From Nocardia cerradoensis NBRC 101014 (GTDB taxonomy: Bacteria > Actinomycetota > Actinomycetes > Mycobacteriales > Mycobacteriaceae): a stretch of 64,000 bases of DNA. Where the stretch lies: NCBI RefSeq assembly GCF_000308535.1, contig NZ_BAFW01000033.1:55424-119423 (forward strand), given 5' to 3'. The notes beneath the pieces were generated by a model. It searched no databases. It was not told the DNA's origin and saw nothing but the letters and a program-made list of their open reading frames with translations. How positions within the stretch are numbered: position 1 is the stretch's first letter; every line of letters starts with the position of its first letter. A program made the translations under genes and the position numbers. This document shows, in pieces, positions 1 to 7,785 of the stretch.

Positions 1-1321
1 CGGCCACCGCGCCCGCGGCCGCTGCCGCCAGAACGGCCAGGCCGATCACCACCGGGGTGAGCCGGGACCGCGGCCGCTGTGCCGGGACGACGGCGACCGG
101 GCGTTCCTGCGTGGGGGCGGGCAGATCCCAGGCCATCGGTGCTACGCCGAGCGGATCCCAGCCTGCCGGAGTGGGGCCGATATGCGCCGGGTCCGGGATC
201 GGGCGCGTGCCGCTCGGGCGCGGGCCGGGGGGCGGTGTCGGGGTCGGACGGGCGCTTCCGCCGGGGCCCGAGGAATCGTCCGGGCCGGACTCGTCCTCGG
301 CCGTGTGCTCGTCGGCGGCTGCCGCCGCTTCGGATTCGACGGGGAGCGGCCGGGTCATCGCGACCGTGGGGCGATCGTCGGCCGGCATTTCGTCTTCGGC
401 CATCTCCTCGGAGGGCGAGTTCGATTCGGCGGCAACGGGTTCGGAGGTACCGGGATCGGCCTCGGAAGCGGAAGGAGCCGGTCGTGACTCTTCCGCCGGA
501 ACACCTTCGGCCGCAATGCTTTCGGTCGCTGCGTCGGCTGAGCTCGCAGTGTCAGGCGAGTCGGCGCGTGCTTCGTCCGGAGGACTCTCCGGCGTCACCG
601 TGACCGGATCGACCCGCAGCGGGGCCGTGGCTGCGCCGATCGGTTCGGTTGCCGTCGAGGCGTTGTCGTCTGTGGGTTGTGTGGGCATGGCCGGAACCTG
701 GCCGCCCGCAACACCGTTCGGATCCGGTTCGTAGTGGTCGGGAAGTTTGGTGAACGGTCCGTACGGACTTCCGCTCCACGGCGACCCGCCCGGGAAGCTC
801 GCACCCGGATATCCCGTCGCCGCGATACCGCCCTCGGCCGTCAGCGGGTACGAGCCGTCGAACGGTGGTTCCGGCTGCCGCATGTAGAGCAACCACCAAC
901 CGGCCACCATCAGGGCGAAACTGATCACCCCCGAGCCGCCGAGTCCGACTCCCACCGGGCCCATGGTGGTGACCGCGATCGCCAGGGCGACGATCAGGAC
1001 GATGGTCTTGGTGGACGATTGCGAACTGTGTCCGCGGCTGATCAGGCCCTCCGCGGGGGATACCGCGTCACCCGCCGGGGGCAGCAGCAACCATGCCGCC
1101 AGATACAACACGATGCCCGCACCACCGAAGATCGTCGATACCACGAACGCGACCCGGATCAGTACCGGGTCCACGCCGTAGCGACGGCCGAATCCGGACG
1201 CCACGCCGGCGACCGGGCTCTGTCCCGGCAGCCGTGTCGGACGCGTCCGCCACAGGTGCTGGAGCTGTTCGCTGAATCCCGTCCGGCTCGTGCCGCCGGT
1301 CCCGCCGCTCGCTGTGGTCAT
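1..1321 (-). CDS. PspC domain membrane protein, 3' end outside the window
   Basis: The minus-strand frame opens with ATG at 1321 and stays open to base 1, giving at least 440 residues with no stop. The first ~85 residues hold a PspC domain: SPVAGVASGFGRRYGVDPVL followed by a hydrophobic helix ending in YLAAWLLLPP. A second membrane segment (KTIVLIVALAIAVTTMGPVG) and a third near residue 130 follow. Then comes ~250 residues of acidic, Pro/Ala/Glu-rich linker, and a last hydrophobic stretch (VVIGLAVLAAAAAGAVA) begins at the window edge. PspC proteins sense or transmit envelope stress. The neighbouring kinase at 3138 carries its own PspC domain, so this protein probably belongs to the same signalling unit, although two porin genes now separate them. 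The C-terminal function is not visible. Confidence 0.85.
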   Translation of the reverse strand, partial: MTTASGGTGGTSRTGFSEQLQHLWRTRPTRLPGQSPVAGVASGFGRRYGVDPVLIRVAFVVSTIFGGAGIVLYLAAWLLLPPAGDAVSPAEGLISRGHSSQSSTKTIVLIVALAIAVTTMGPVGVGLGGSGVISFALMVAGWWLLYMRQPEPPFDGSYPLTAEGGIAATGYPGASFPGGSPWSGSPYGPFTKLPDHYEPDPNGVAGGQVPAMPTQPTDDNASTATEPIGAATAPLRVDPVTVTPESPPDEARADSPDTASSADAATESIAAEGVPAEESRPAPSASEADPGTSEPVAAESNSPSEEMAEDEMPADDRPTVAMTRPLPVESEAAAAADEHTAEDESGPDDSSGPGGSARPTPTPPPGPRPSGTRPIPDPAHIGPTPAGWDPLGVAPMAWDLPAPTQERPVAVVPAQRPRSRLTPVVIGLAVLAAAAAGAVA

Positions 1322-1385
1322 AGCTCAATGGTGGCCGTGAGCAGTATCGGATGGCATCGGGGTTCACCCTGAAAACGAACCTGAA

Positions 1386-2021
1386 CTACATCTGGATGGG
1401 ATCACCCAGGATCATGCCGGTCCCGCTGTCACCGGGAGTGTCGGCATTGATCGAGGTGTAGGGCTGGACGGTGAGCGGCCCGACGCAGTTGTCGACCTCG
1501 ATGCGGAAATCGCGGCTGTACAGGGTGCCGGTGGTATCGGCCTTCAGATCCTTGTCCGCGACCTTCACATCGGTCACCTTCCCGGGTTTCAGCGTGGTGT
1601 TGACGGTGGCCGAACCCGAGACGGTGCCGTCGACCACATCCCAGTACAGGCCGGGGCTGACCTGACTCGGGGCGACGTACAGATTGCCCGAGAGTTCGGA
1701 GAATCCGGACAGTCCGGCCTGGATCGCCAGCGAGGCGTCCATTTCGGCGGCGCACGCCACCAGATATCCGGCGTGGAGCTTGCCGGTCGCCGGTGCCGCG
1801 ACCCGCCCGTAGAAGGTGCCGCCGACCAGCACCTCACGGTTGGTGGGCATCCCGTTCAGCGGCGGAATCGGAGCGGCCTGCTGATCGGAATTGCCCACCG
1901 TATAGGTGAATTCCGGTACCGAGTACGTGCGCTCGTGCGCGGCGGACGCGCCCATCGCCGGCGTGGCGGCGACGGTGCATCCCCCGATCGTCGTCACCGC
2001 GACCATTACCCACTTGCGCAC
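1386..2021 (-). CDS. MspA family porin (first of a tandem pair)
   Basis: This encodes a secreted protein of about 211 residues. GTG at 2021 is preferred because GGGGAG lies just upstream and the product then begins with a clean signal peptide (MRKWVMVAVTTIGG...) that ends around GASA/AHE. An in-frame ATG at 2057 would add 12 residues. The mature part has MspA-family hallmarks: a YSVPEFTYTVG-like opening, the conserved NGMPTNREV motif, YLVACAAEMD, and a C-terminal CVGPLTVQPYT segment. MspA proteins form octameric channels in the mycolic-acid outer membrane of mycobacteria and relatives. The next gene upstream is a paralogue. The function follows from the family; the transported solute is unknown. 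Confidence 0.85.
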   Translation of the reverse strand: MRKWVMVAVTTIGGCTVAATPAMGASAAHERTYSVPEFTYTVGNSDQQAAPIPPLNGMPTNREVLVGGTFYGRVAAPATGKLHAGYLVACAAEMDASLAIQAGLSGFSELSGNLYVAPSQVSPGLYWDVVDGTVSGSATVNTTLKPGKVTDVKVADKDLKADTTGTLYSRDFRIEVDNCVGPLTVQPYTSINADTPGDSGTGMILGDPIQM

Positions 2022-2216
2022 ATGTACTCCCCGGATCGGCAGCCTCGACGCGAGCATGCGCGATCCGCGCGCGGACCGCGGTCCGCCGCGATATTTTCAC
2101 CAAGATCGTCGCGAGTCGAGCTCCAGTATCACTGGCAAGGTGCTGGGAGTCTGCTGTGTCCGGTGCGCGGCAGGGACCGGCCGCGGTAGGGGCGGCACGG
2201 TCGCCGGATACGCCAC

Positions 2217-2843
2217 TCAGAGCACGGTCGGATCCGCGAAGACGGCGCCGTTCCCGTCGACCTCTGCCGCGGAGACCTCGATCCTGCTGTAGGCGCGGAT
2301 GGTCAGCGGACCGCCGCACCCCTGCACCATGAGATGGAAGTCCCGGCTGACGAGATAGTCGGTCTCCCCGGCGCCGAGATGTTTCCGACCCACCTCGACA
2401 TCGGTGATCTTCCCGGGCGTGACCGACACGTTCACCCCGATGCCGGCGGAGACGCTCGGGCCGATCGTCACACTCGCACTCGGATCCACGAGATCCGGGC
2501 TGATCGTCGCTCCGGCGCTCAGCGAAGCCGAGGCATCGGCGCTGAAACCGAGGTCGATATCGACCGCGCACGCGACGAAATAGCCCGCCTTCAACGTTGC
2601 GGTGCCGCTCGGAATCCGTGCGTAGGACGTGTTGTCCAGGAACACTTCTCGATTGGTGGGCATGCCGTTCAACGCGGTCACCGGATGGGCCGCGTAATCG
2701 AGGTGGCCCACGGTGAAGCTGTACCCGTTCGGCGCCAGATAAGTGTTCTCGTGACCGCCCGGCCCCGCGGCCGAGGCGGCGGTGGCCGGCAGCAGCGCCA
2801 GCGCGAGAGCCGTGGTGGCGGCGTAGACAGATGTGATGGACAT
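2217..2843 (-). CDS. MspA family porin (second of a tandem pair)
   Basis: The 208-residue product starts at ATG 2843 behind a strong GGGGAGG ribosome-binding site. It has a Sec signal peptide (MSITSVYAATTALALALLP, cleavage near ASA/AGP). The mature chain repeats the MspA signature seen in the neighbour: GHENTYLAPNGYSFTVG, NGMPTNREVF, YFVACAVDIDLG and CGGPLTIRAYS. The two copies clearly share ancestry but differ throughout, so the duplication is not recent. Both genes read on the minus strand, about 195 bp apart, and could be co-transcribed toward the PspC gene. Predicted role: outer-membrane channel in a mycolate cell envelope. Confidence 0.85.
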   Translation of the reverse strand: MSITSVYAATTALALALLPATAASAAGPGGHENTYLAPNGYSFTVGHLDYAAHPVTALNGMPTNREVFLDNTSYARIPSGTATLKAGYFVACAVDIDLGFSADASASLSAGATISPDLVDPSASVTIGPSVSAGIGVNVSVTPGKITDVEVGRKHLGAGETDYLVSRDFHLMVQGCGGPLTIRAYSRIEVSAAEVDGNGAVFADPTVL

Positions 2844-3137
2844 ATGAATTCCTCCCCGTACACGCCGGGCGAACCGGCGAGATCAGCTGTCCGCGGCGAA
2901 ACGACTACCGGGACGCGCGTCGCCCGCCGTCAGCGGGCGACGCCATCGACGGTAGGAATCCGGACGGTGACCGCACCCGCGAAAATGTCGGGCAGTCCGC
3001 GATACGCGCTGGTGATCGAGGCCGTCCCGAAAATCCGGTCCGGCCTAGCGGCCGTTCCGGACCGGACAACCCCGAGATCGGGAATCCGGGTATTTCCCGA
3101 TGGTCGGTTGTCGGGGTGACGTGCCAGGATCGAAGGC

Positions 3138-4679
3138 ATGTACCCGTCCATGCCCGCATTCGACGCGCGTTCGGGGTTCGACGGTCGCGTGGGGTTCGAG
3201 CCTCGCGCCGGTGTGGACGGTCTCGGGCCGGACGGCCGGGGTGCCGATCCGGTCCTCGAGCAGCCGCGGTTGCTGCGGCGATCCGGTGGGCGGGTCGTCG
3301 GCGGCGTCGCGGGCGGTATCGCCGACCATCTGGGTGTCGACGTCTTCAAGGTGCGGATGGCGTTCGTCCTGCTGTCGGCCTTGATGGGGGCGGGGATCGT
3401 GGCCTACGGGCTGCTGTGGATCTTCACCTCCTCCGGTGCGGACGGGCCGCCGCCCACGGCGTCCGAGCGGCGGCAGGCCGTCGGGCTGGTGCTGCTCGGG
3501 CTGGCACTGTCGGTCTCGATGGCGTGGTTGTTCAACGGGACCGCCGCGCGGGTGGTGGCGCCGATCATCGTGGTCGCCGTCGGTGCGGCGCTGGTGTGGC
3601 GCGAATTCGACGCCGAGGGGCCGCGTTCCATTCTGGGTCTGCCCGCCCGCCCGACCGTGCTCACCTGGACTCGCATCCTGGCGGGGGCGACGCTCATCGT
3701 GGTCGGGCTGGGCGTGGTGGTGCTGGCCCGCATCAACCTGAGTTCGCTGGGGTCGGCACTGATCGCGGTCGCGGTCACCCTGATCGGCGTCGGCCTGCTG
3801 ACGGTGCCACTGTGGCTGCGCATGATGCACGCCCTCAATGCCGAACGCTCGGCCCGCATCCGTAACGAGGAACGCGAGGAGATCGCCTCACATCTGCACG
3901 ACTCGGTCCTGCAGACCCTGGCGCTGATCCAGCGGCAGGCCGACGACCCGCAGGAGGTCGCCCGGCTGGCCCGCAGCCAGGAGCGGGAACTGCGGAAGTG
4001 GTTGTTCGAGGATTCCATGCCCGCACAGTCCAGCCTGGCCGCCGCCCTGCGCACGATCGCCGGTGAGGTGGAGGACCAGCACGGGGTCCAGGTGACCCCG
4101 GTGACCGTCGGCGACGTCTCGATGGATGTCGGCGACACCGGATTCGGCCTGCCGAAGGAACATTTCACCGCTCTGCTCGGCGCCACCCGCGAGGCGCTGG
4201 TCAACGCCGCCAAACATGCCGGGGTGCCGACCATCGACGTCTTCGCCGAGGTGGAACCGCATCAGGTCAGTATCTTCGTGCGCGATCGCGGCACCGGTTT
4301 CGACCCGGCCGCGGTTCCGGCGGACCGGCAGGGCCTGGCGAAATCCATTCACGCCCGGATCGAACGCCGCGGCGGCACCGTGGAGGTGCAGACCGCACCC
4401 GGTCGCGGCACCGAGGTGCGAATCATGATGCCCCGCAAGGATTCCGAAGGCCAGGGCGAAACCGGCGGATTCGACGGCGCCGAGACCGAGATGTCCACCG
4501 CCGGCGATGCGGACCTGGCCGGTGCGCCGGGCGGCCCGCAACAGGCCGAGCCGCAGCAGACCGAGCCGCAACAGGCCGAGCCGCAACAGACCGAGCCGCA
4601 ACAGGCCGAGCCGCAACAGGCCGAGGCCGGACGACCGCGGGGGGAGACCGCGGAGACCGGCCCCCGCCGGTCGCACTAG
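3138..4679 (+). CDS. PspC-fused sensor histidine kinase (DesK/HisKA_3 type)
   Basis: A 513-residue membrane kinase. Residues ~35-95 form a PspC domain (LLRRSGGRVVGGVAGGIADH, then a membrane helix). Several further transmembrane helices follow to about residue 230. The dimerisation/phosphoacceptor helix contains the HisKA_3 signature EEIASHLHDSVLQTLALIQ; the His in HLHDS is the predicted phosphorylation site. An HATPase domain follows with the N-box-like REALVNAAKHAG and a G-box FVRDRGTGFDP. Past residue ~430 is a low-complexity acidic tail built from a 15-bp DNA repeat. The response regulator follows 147 bp downstream. PspC-linked kinases respond to cell-envelope stress in actinobacteria; the actual signal here is unknown. 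Confidence 0.9.
   Translation: MYPSMPAFDARSGFDGRVGFEPRAGVDGLGPDGRGADPVLEQPRLLRRSGGRVVGGVAGGIADHLGVDVFKVRMAFVLLSALMGAGIVAYGLLWIFTSSGADGPPPTASERRQAVGLVLLGLALSVSMAWLFNGTAARVVAPIIVVAVGAALVWREFDAEGPRSILGLPARPTVLTWTRILAGATLIVVGLGVVVLARINLSSLGSALIAVAVTLIGVGLLTVPLWLRMMHALNAERSARIRNEEREEIASHLHDSVLQTLALIQRQADDPQEVARLARSQERELRKWLFEDSMPAQSSLAAALRTIAGEVEDQHGVQVTPVTVGDVSMDVGDTGFGLPKEHFTALLGATREALVNAAKHAGVPTIDVFAEVEPHQVSIFVRDRGTGFDPAAVPADRQGLAKSIHARIERRGGTVEVQTAPGRGTEVRIMMPRKDSEGQGETGGFDGAETEMSTAGDADLAGAPGGPQQAEPQQTEPQQAEPQQTEPQQAEPQQAEAGRPRGETAETGPRRSH
4539..4625 (+). repeat. 15-bp in-frame tandem repeat, about 5.8 copies
   Basis: The unit CAACAGGCCGAGCCG is repeated head-to-tail with single-base variants (CAG for CAA, ACC for GCC). 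It encodes a Gln-Gln-(Ala/Thr)-Glu-Pro pentapeptide string in the cytoplasmic tail of the histidine kinase. The period is a multiple of three, so copy-number changes keep the reading frame. Confidence 0.95.
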
Positions 4680-4826
4680 CGGACCACCCGCGGAGTGGAC
4701 AGAATTCGGACGGACGGTGCGGCTGCCGTCCTCGATGCCGGTGCCGAGCACCCCGACCAGCGATGTGGTACCGATGAGTTGGCGCCGCCGCGCCCGGCAG
4801 CGGGCCGGCTCGAGGTGAGGAGAACT

Positions 4827-5495
4827 GTGACGATCCGGGTTTTTCTGGTCGACGACCACGCCGTGTTCCGGTCGGGGGTGCGGGCGGAGTTGAGCCGCGA
4901 AGCCGATATGGATGTCGTCGGGGAGGCGGGTACCGTCGCCGAGGCCGTGGCCGGGATCGACGCCGCGCGACCCGATGTGGTGCTGCTGGATGTGCACATG
5001 CCCGACGGCGGGGGCGTGGCGGTACTGCAGGGCATCGACGATCGCCCGAACGGTTCGGCGTCGGGTAACGGCCCGGTATGCCTGGCGCTGAGCGTCTCCG
5101 ACGCCGCCGAGGATGTGATCGCGGTGATCCGTGCGGGCGCGCGCGGTTACGTCACCAAGACCATCTCCGGTTCCGAACTGGCCGAAGGCATTCGGCGCGT
5201 CGCGGGCGGCGACGCGGTGTTCAGCCCGCGGCTGGCCGGTTTCGTGCTGGACTCGTTCACCGGGCGCTCACCGGCTCCCGAACCCCCGCTGGACCCGGAA
5301 CTGGATTCGCTGACCCCGCGCGAACTGGAGGTGCTGCGCCTGCTGGCCCGCGGCTACACCTATCGCGAAATCGCCGAAACCCTGTTCATCTCGGTGAAGA
5401 CGGTGGAAACCCATGCCTCCAACGTGCTGCGAAAAACCCAGCAGTCCAACCGCAATGCGCTGACGCGCTGGGCGCACCGCCGGCGCATCGACTGA
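4827..5495 (+). CDS. NarL/LuxR-family response regulator
   Basis: A 222-residue two-component regulator. GTG at 4827 is chosen because GAGGTGAGGAGAA lies immediately upstream and the receiver domain then begins at once (MTIRVFLVDDHAVFRSG). An open frame to 4695 exists but has no domain content. The receiver domain has the acidic pair VDDH, the phospho-acceptor Asp in VVLLDVHMPDG, and the conserved Lys in YVTKTI. Residues ~155-215 form a LuxR-type HTH (LTPRELEVLRLLARGYTYRE, then VKTVETHASNVLRK). It is the obvious partner of the PspC-kinase just upstream and should act on promoters of envelope-stress genes. Confidence 0.92.
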   Translation: MTIRVFLVDDHAVFRSGVRAELSREADMDVVGEAGTVAEAVAGIDAARPDVVLLDVHMPDGGGVAVLQGIDDRPNGSASGNGPVCLALSVSDAAEDVIAVIRAGARGYVTKTISGSELAEGIRRVAGGDAVFSPRLAGFVLDSFTGRSPAPEPPLDPELDSLTPRELEVLRLLARGYTYREIAETLFISVKTVETHASNVLRKTQQSNRNALTRWAHRRRID

Positions 5496-5501
5496 GTCGC
5501 C

Positions 5502-6647
5502 CTACATCGCGGCGACGAGCACCACGATCAGGATGAGCAGTCCGATCAGCAGGCCCACCGCGATCGCGAGCGGCGCGGCATTGGGCCCGAACTTCGTGAA
5601 GTCGATGTCGACGAGCTTCGATTTCCCCAATTTCGGTTGCTGCGCAACGGCTCCGGCCGCGGCGACGCGCGGTGGGCGGGGCAGCGGCGCGGAATGCGGA
5701 CTGCGCAGTCCGGCCGCCGAATTGCGGGCGGCCCAGGCCGGAATCGTGCCGTCGTCGGTACGGATCGGGGCGCCGAGGATATAGGGCCCGGTGCCGGGAC
5801 CGAATGCGGCGGTGAGGATTTCCTCGCGCGCCTCGGCCATGGTGGGGCGACGCTGCGGCGCCGGTTCCATCATGTGCAGCAGTACCTGGGTGAGCGGCCC
5901 GCTGCGAGTGGGCGGAATGATCTGCGCCATCGCCGCGCGCGTGACGATGACGTCGTTGTCGTCGTCGAATCCGTACGGCGGATGCCCCTCGATCGCGGTG
6001 TACAGCGTTGCGCCGAGGGAGAATACGTCGCTGGCCGGGCCCGGCTGAGCACCGCGCGCCACCTCCGGTGGCAGATAGGACGGGGTGCCGGTGATCAAGT
6101 CCTCCGGTTCGTCGAAAGCCTCACCGGCACTGGAGATACCGAAGTCGCTGAGTTTGGCCATCCCCACCTCGGAGCCCCGATCGGCGACGAGGATGTTGCC
6201 CGGTTTGATGTCGCGATGCACGATCCCGGCGGCATGGGCGGCGGCCAGCGCATCGGCCACCTGCGCACCGATCTGCGCGACCTCGATGGGGGAGAGGGTG
6301 TCGGCCAGCGCGAGCGCCTTGGCGACGCTGCGCGAGGGCAGATACTCCATCACCAGCCACGGTTCGCCCGCCTCGAGCACCACGTCGTAGACGGCGATGG
6401 CGTGCTCGTGCGAAAGCTTGGCCGCGACGCGGCCCTCGTGCACGATCCGGTTGCGCACCTCGGTCGCCTCGGCCTCGCTGAGTCCCGCGGTGGTGAGCAC
6501 CTGTTTGATGGCGACCTCGCGGTTGAGCAGCCGGTCGGTGGCGAGCCATACCGCACCCATACCGCCGCCTCCGAGTTTGGACTGCAGGCGGTAACGGCCG
6601 GCGACGAGATAGTCGGGGCCGACGATGGGGCGGGCGCGTTCGGTCAC
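5502..6647 (-). CDS. Ser/Thr protein kinase with a C-terminal membrane anchor
   Basis: A 381-residue Hanks-type kinase starting MTERARPIVGPDYLVAGRY. It has the Gly-rich loop LGGGGMGAVW, catalytic Lys in VAIKQV, catalytic loop HRDIKPGNILV, and the Mg-binding DFG in LSDFGISS, followed by a GTPSYLPPE activation/APE region. The kinase domain ends near residue 275. A Pro/Ala linker and a single membrane helix (AIAVGLLIGLLILIVVLVAA) end the protein with only two residues after it, so there is no extracellular sensor domain such as PASTA. It converges with the response regulator gene, 6 bp away. Substrates are unknown. Confidence 0.92.
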   Translation of the reverse strand: MTERARPIVGPDYLVAGRYRLQSKLGGGGMGAVWLATDRLLNREVAIKQVLTTAGLSEAEATEVRNRIVHEGRVAAKLSHEHAIAVYDVVLEAGEPWLVMEYLPSRSVAKALALADTLSPIEVAQIGAQVADALAAAHAAGIVHRDIKPGNILVADRGSEVGMAKLSDFGISSAGEAFDEPEDLITGTPSYLPPEVARGAQPGPASDVFSLGATLYTAIEGHPPYGFDDDNDVIVTRAAMAQIIPPTRSGPLTQVLLHMMEPAPQRRPTMAEAREEILTAAFGPGTGPYILGAPIRTDDGTIPAWAARNSAAGLRSPHSAPLPRPPRVAAAGAVAQQPKLGKSKLVDIDFTKFGPNAAPLAIAVGLLIGLLILIVVLVAAM

Positions 6648-6821
6648 GGCGCGAGGATAGCCGAAAACCAGGGCGACCGGCCTGCTTCGGACCGGGGTTG
6701 GCGGCGGTCACAGCCCGGCGGGCGGGCCGTCGGATGTCACTGACGGGTGGCGTGGACAACAGCCACGACCGGTGACGGAACAGTCGCACTGAGGCTGATG
6801 TGACACGTGGGCCGGTGTGGC

Positions 6822-6850
6822 TTGACGGAGACCGGTCGGAAGGTTCTACT
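6822..6850 (+). promoter_or_regulatory. Candidate sigma-A-type promoter for imuA'-imuB
   Basis: TTGACG at 6822-6827 and TCTACT at 6845-6850 are separated by 17 bp, matching actinobacterial -35/-10 elements. The predicted transcription start falls inside the LexA box at 6860-6875, a good position for repression. This is motif reading only. Confidence 0.5.
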
Positions 6851-6859
6851 GTCACCGGA

Positions 6860-6875
6860 TCGAACGTATATTCGA
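6860..6875 (+). promoter_or_regulatory. LexA (SOS) box upstream of imuA'-imuB
   Basis: TCGAACGTATATTCGA fits the actinobacterial LexA operator TCGAAC-N4-GTTCGA with one mismatch in the right arm. It lies just downstream of a promoter-like pair and before the imuA'-imuB operon, whose mycobacterial homologues are SOS-induced. The dnaE2 operator at 14398-14413 is the exact reverse complement. Confidence 0.85.
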
Positions 6876-7041
6876 TTAAGATCGATAGCTGAATCGGTGC
6901 TGAACCTCTCGGCGATGTGGGTCGGGCGTTGTCGCGGGAGGCCGGCTCCGGCGCGGCGAGCGAGGCGGAGGTGGAGCGGAATGTAGCCGATGCGGCGGTG
7001 CGGTGCATCGAGTGCGGTGGAGTCCATTCGGTGAGAGATAG

Positions 7042-7785
7042 GTGGTCGGCGAGATGGGTTCGGCTGGTGATGCGCGAGCCGTGCAGCTGGCGGAGCTGCG
7101 GCGGCGGATGGCCGCGGTTCCGACCCGTGGGGTCGAGGTCGTGGAACGCCCGCCGACCGCCGCTGAACTGCGTAGAGAGCTGCTTCCCGTGCCGCCCGCC
7201 CTGGCCGGCCTCCTGCCCGAGGGCGGGGTGCCGAAGGGGTCGGTGGTGGCCTATTCGGGCGCGGGGTCGCTGCTGACCGGCCTGCTGGCCGCGGTGACCG
7301 GTGGTGGTGGTTACGCCGCGGCGATCGGTTTGCCGCGGCTCGGGTTGCTCGCCGCCGCGGAGATGGGCGCCGATCTGGGCCGGCTGGCCGTGGTGACCGA
7401 GCCCGGCCCGGATCCGGTGGAGGTCGCCGCGGTGTTGCTGGACGGTTTGGATCTGGTGGTGGTCGGCCTGGCCGGTATGTCGGTGCCGCCCAGTCGGACT
7501 CGGATTCTCGCCGCCCGCGCCCGCAGCAAAGGATCCACGCTCGTGGTGACCGGCGGCGCCTGGAGCGGCCCGATGCTGCGGATCGACACCCGGGTCGCGG
7601 GCTATTCGGGCCTGGGACGCGGCCGCGGCCGGCTGCGGTCGGTGCGCTTGGACGTCTGCGTGCGCGGCCGGTCCGCACCGGAACGCACCGGCACCCTCGA
7701 TCTGTGCCCGCGTGACGGCCGGGTCGAATGGCTTGTCCCGGAATCGGATTCGCCGCCGACGACGCTGTCGGCAGTGGGTGCGTGA
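7042..7785 (+). CDS. imuA': ImuA'-like SOS mutagenesis protein
   Basis: A protein of about 247 residues in the position and of the size of mycobacterial ImuA'. It resembles a RecA-fold protein with poor nucleotide-binding motifs: a Walker-A-like position reads VAYSGAGSLLTGLLAAVTGG, without the GKT of true RecA. The start is GTG 7042 behind GAGAGATAG; ATG 7054 is an alternative. Its TGA overlaps the imuB ATG by one base (TGATG), so the two are translationally coupled. In mycobacteria ImuA', ImuB and DnaE2 (ImuC) form the mutasome used for damage-induced mutagenesis and translesion synthesis. Identification rests on context plus overall sequence character. Confidence 0.8.
   Translation: MVGEMGSAGDARAVQLAELRRRMAAVPTRGVEVVERPPTAAELRRELLPVPPALAGLLPEGGVPKGSVVAYSGAGSLLTGLLAAVTGGGGYAAAIGLPRLGLLAAAEMGADLGRLAVVTEPGPDPVEVAAVLLDGLDLVVVGLAGMSVPPSRTRILAARARSKGSTLVVTGGAWSGPMLRIDTRVAGYSGLGRGRGRLRSVRLDVCVRGRSAPERTGTLDLCPRDGRVEWLVPESDSPPTTLSAVGA

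Larger units (their letters stand above)
6648..7041. other. 394-bp intergenic region upstream of imuA'
   Basis: No convincing gene lies here. The region separates the divergent kinase and imuA' genes. It contains a promoter-like pair at 6822-6850 and a LexA box at 6860-6875 (listed separately), leaving about 165 bp of 5' leader before the imuA' start. That leader shows no clear reading frame with a ribosome-binding site, and its role is unknown. Confidence 0.6.

Noticed and set aside
4539..4625. Short regular repeats considered as a CRISPR array
   Set aside because: Units are directly adjacent 15-mers without spacers and are in frame within the kinase gene.
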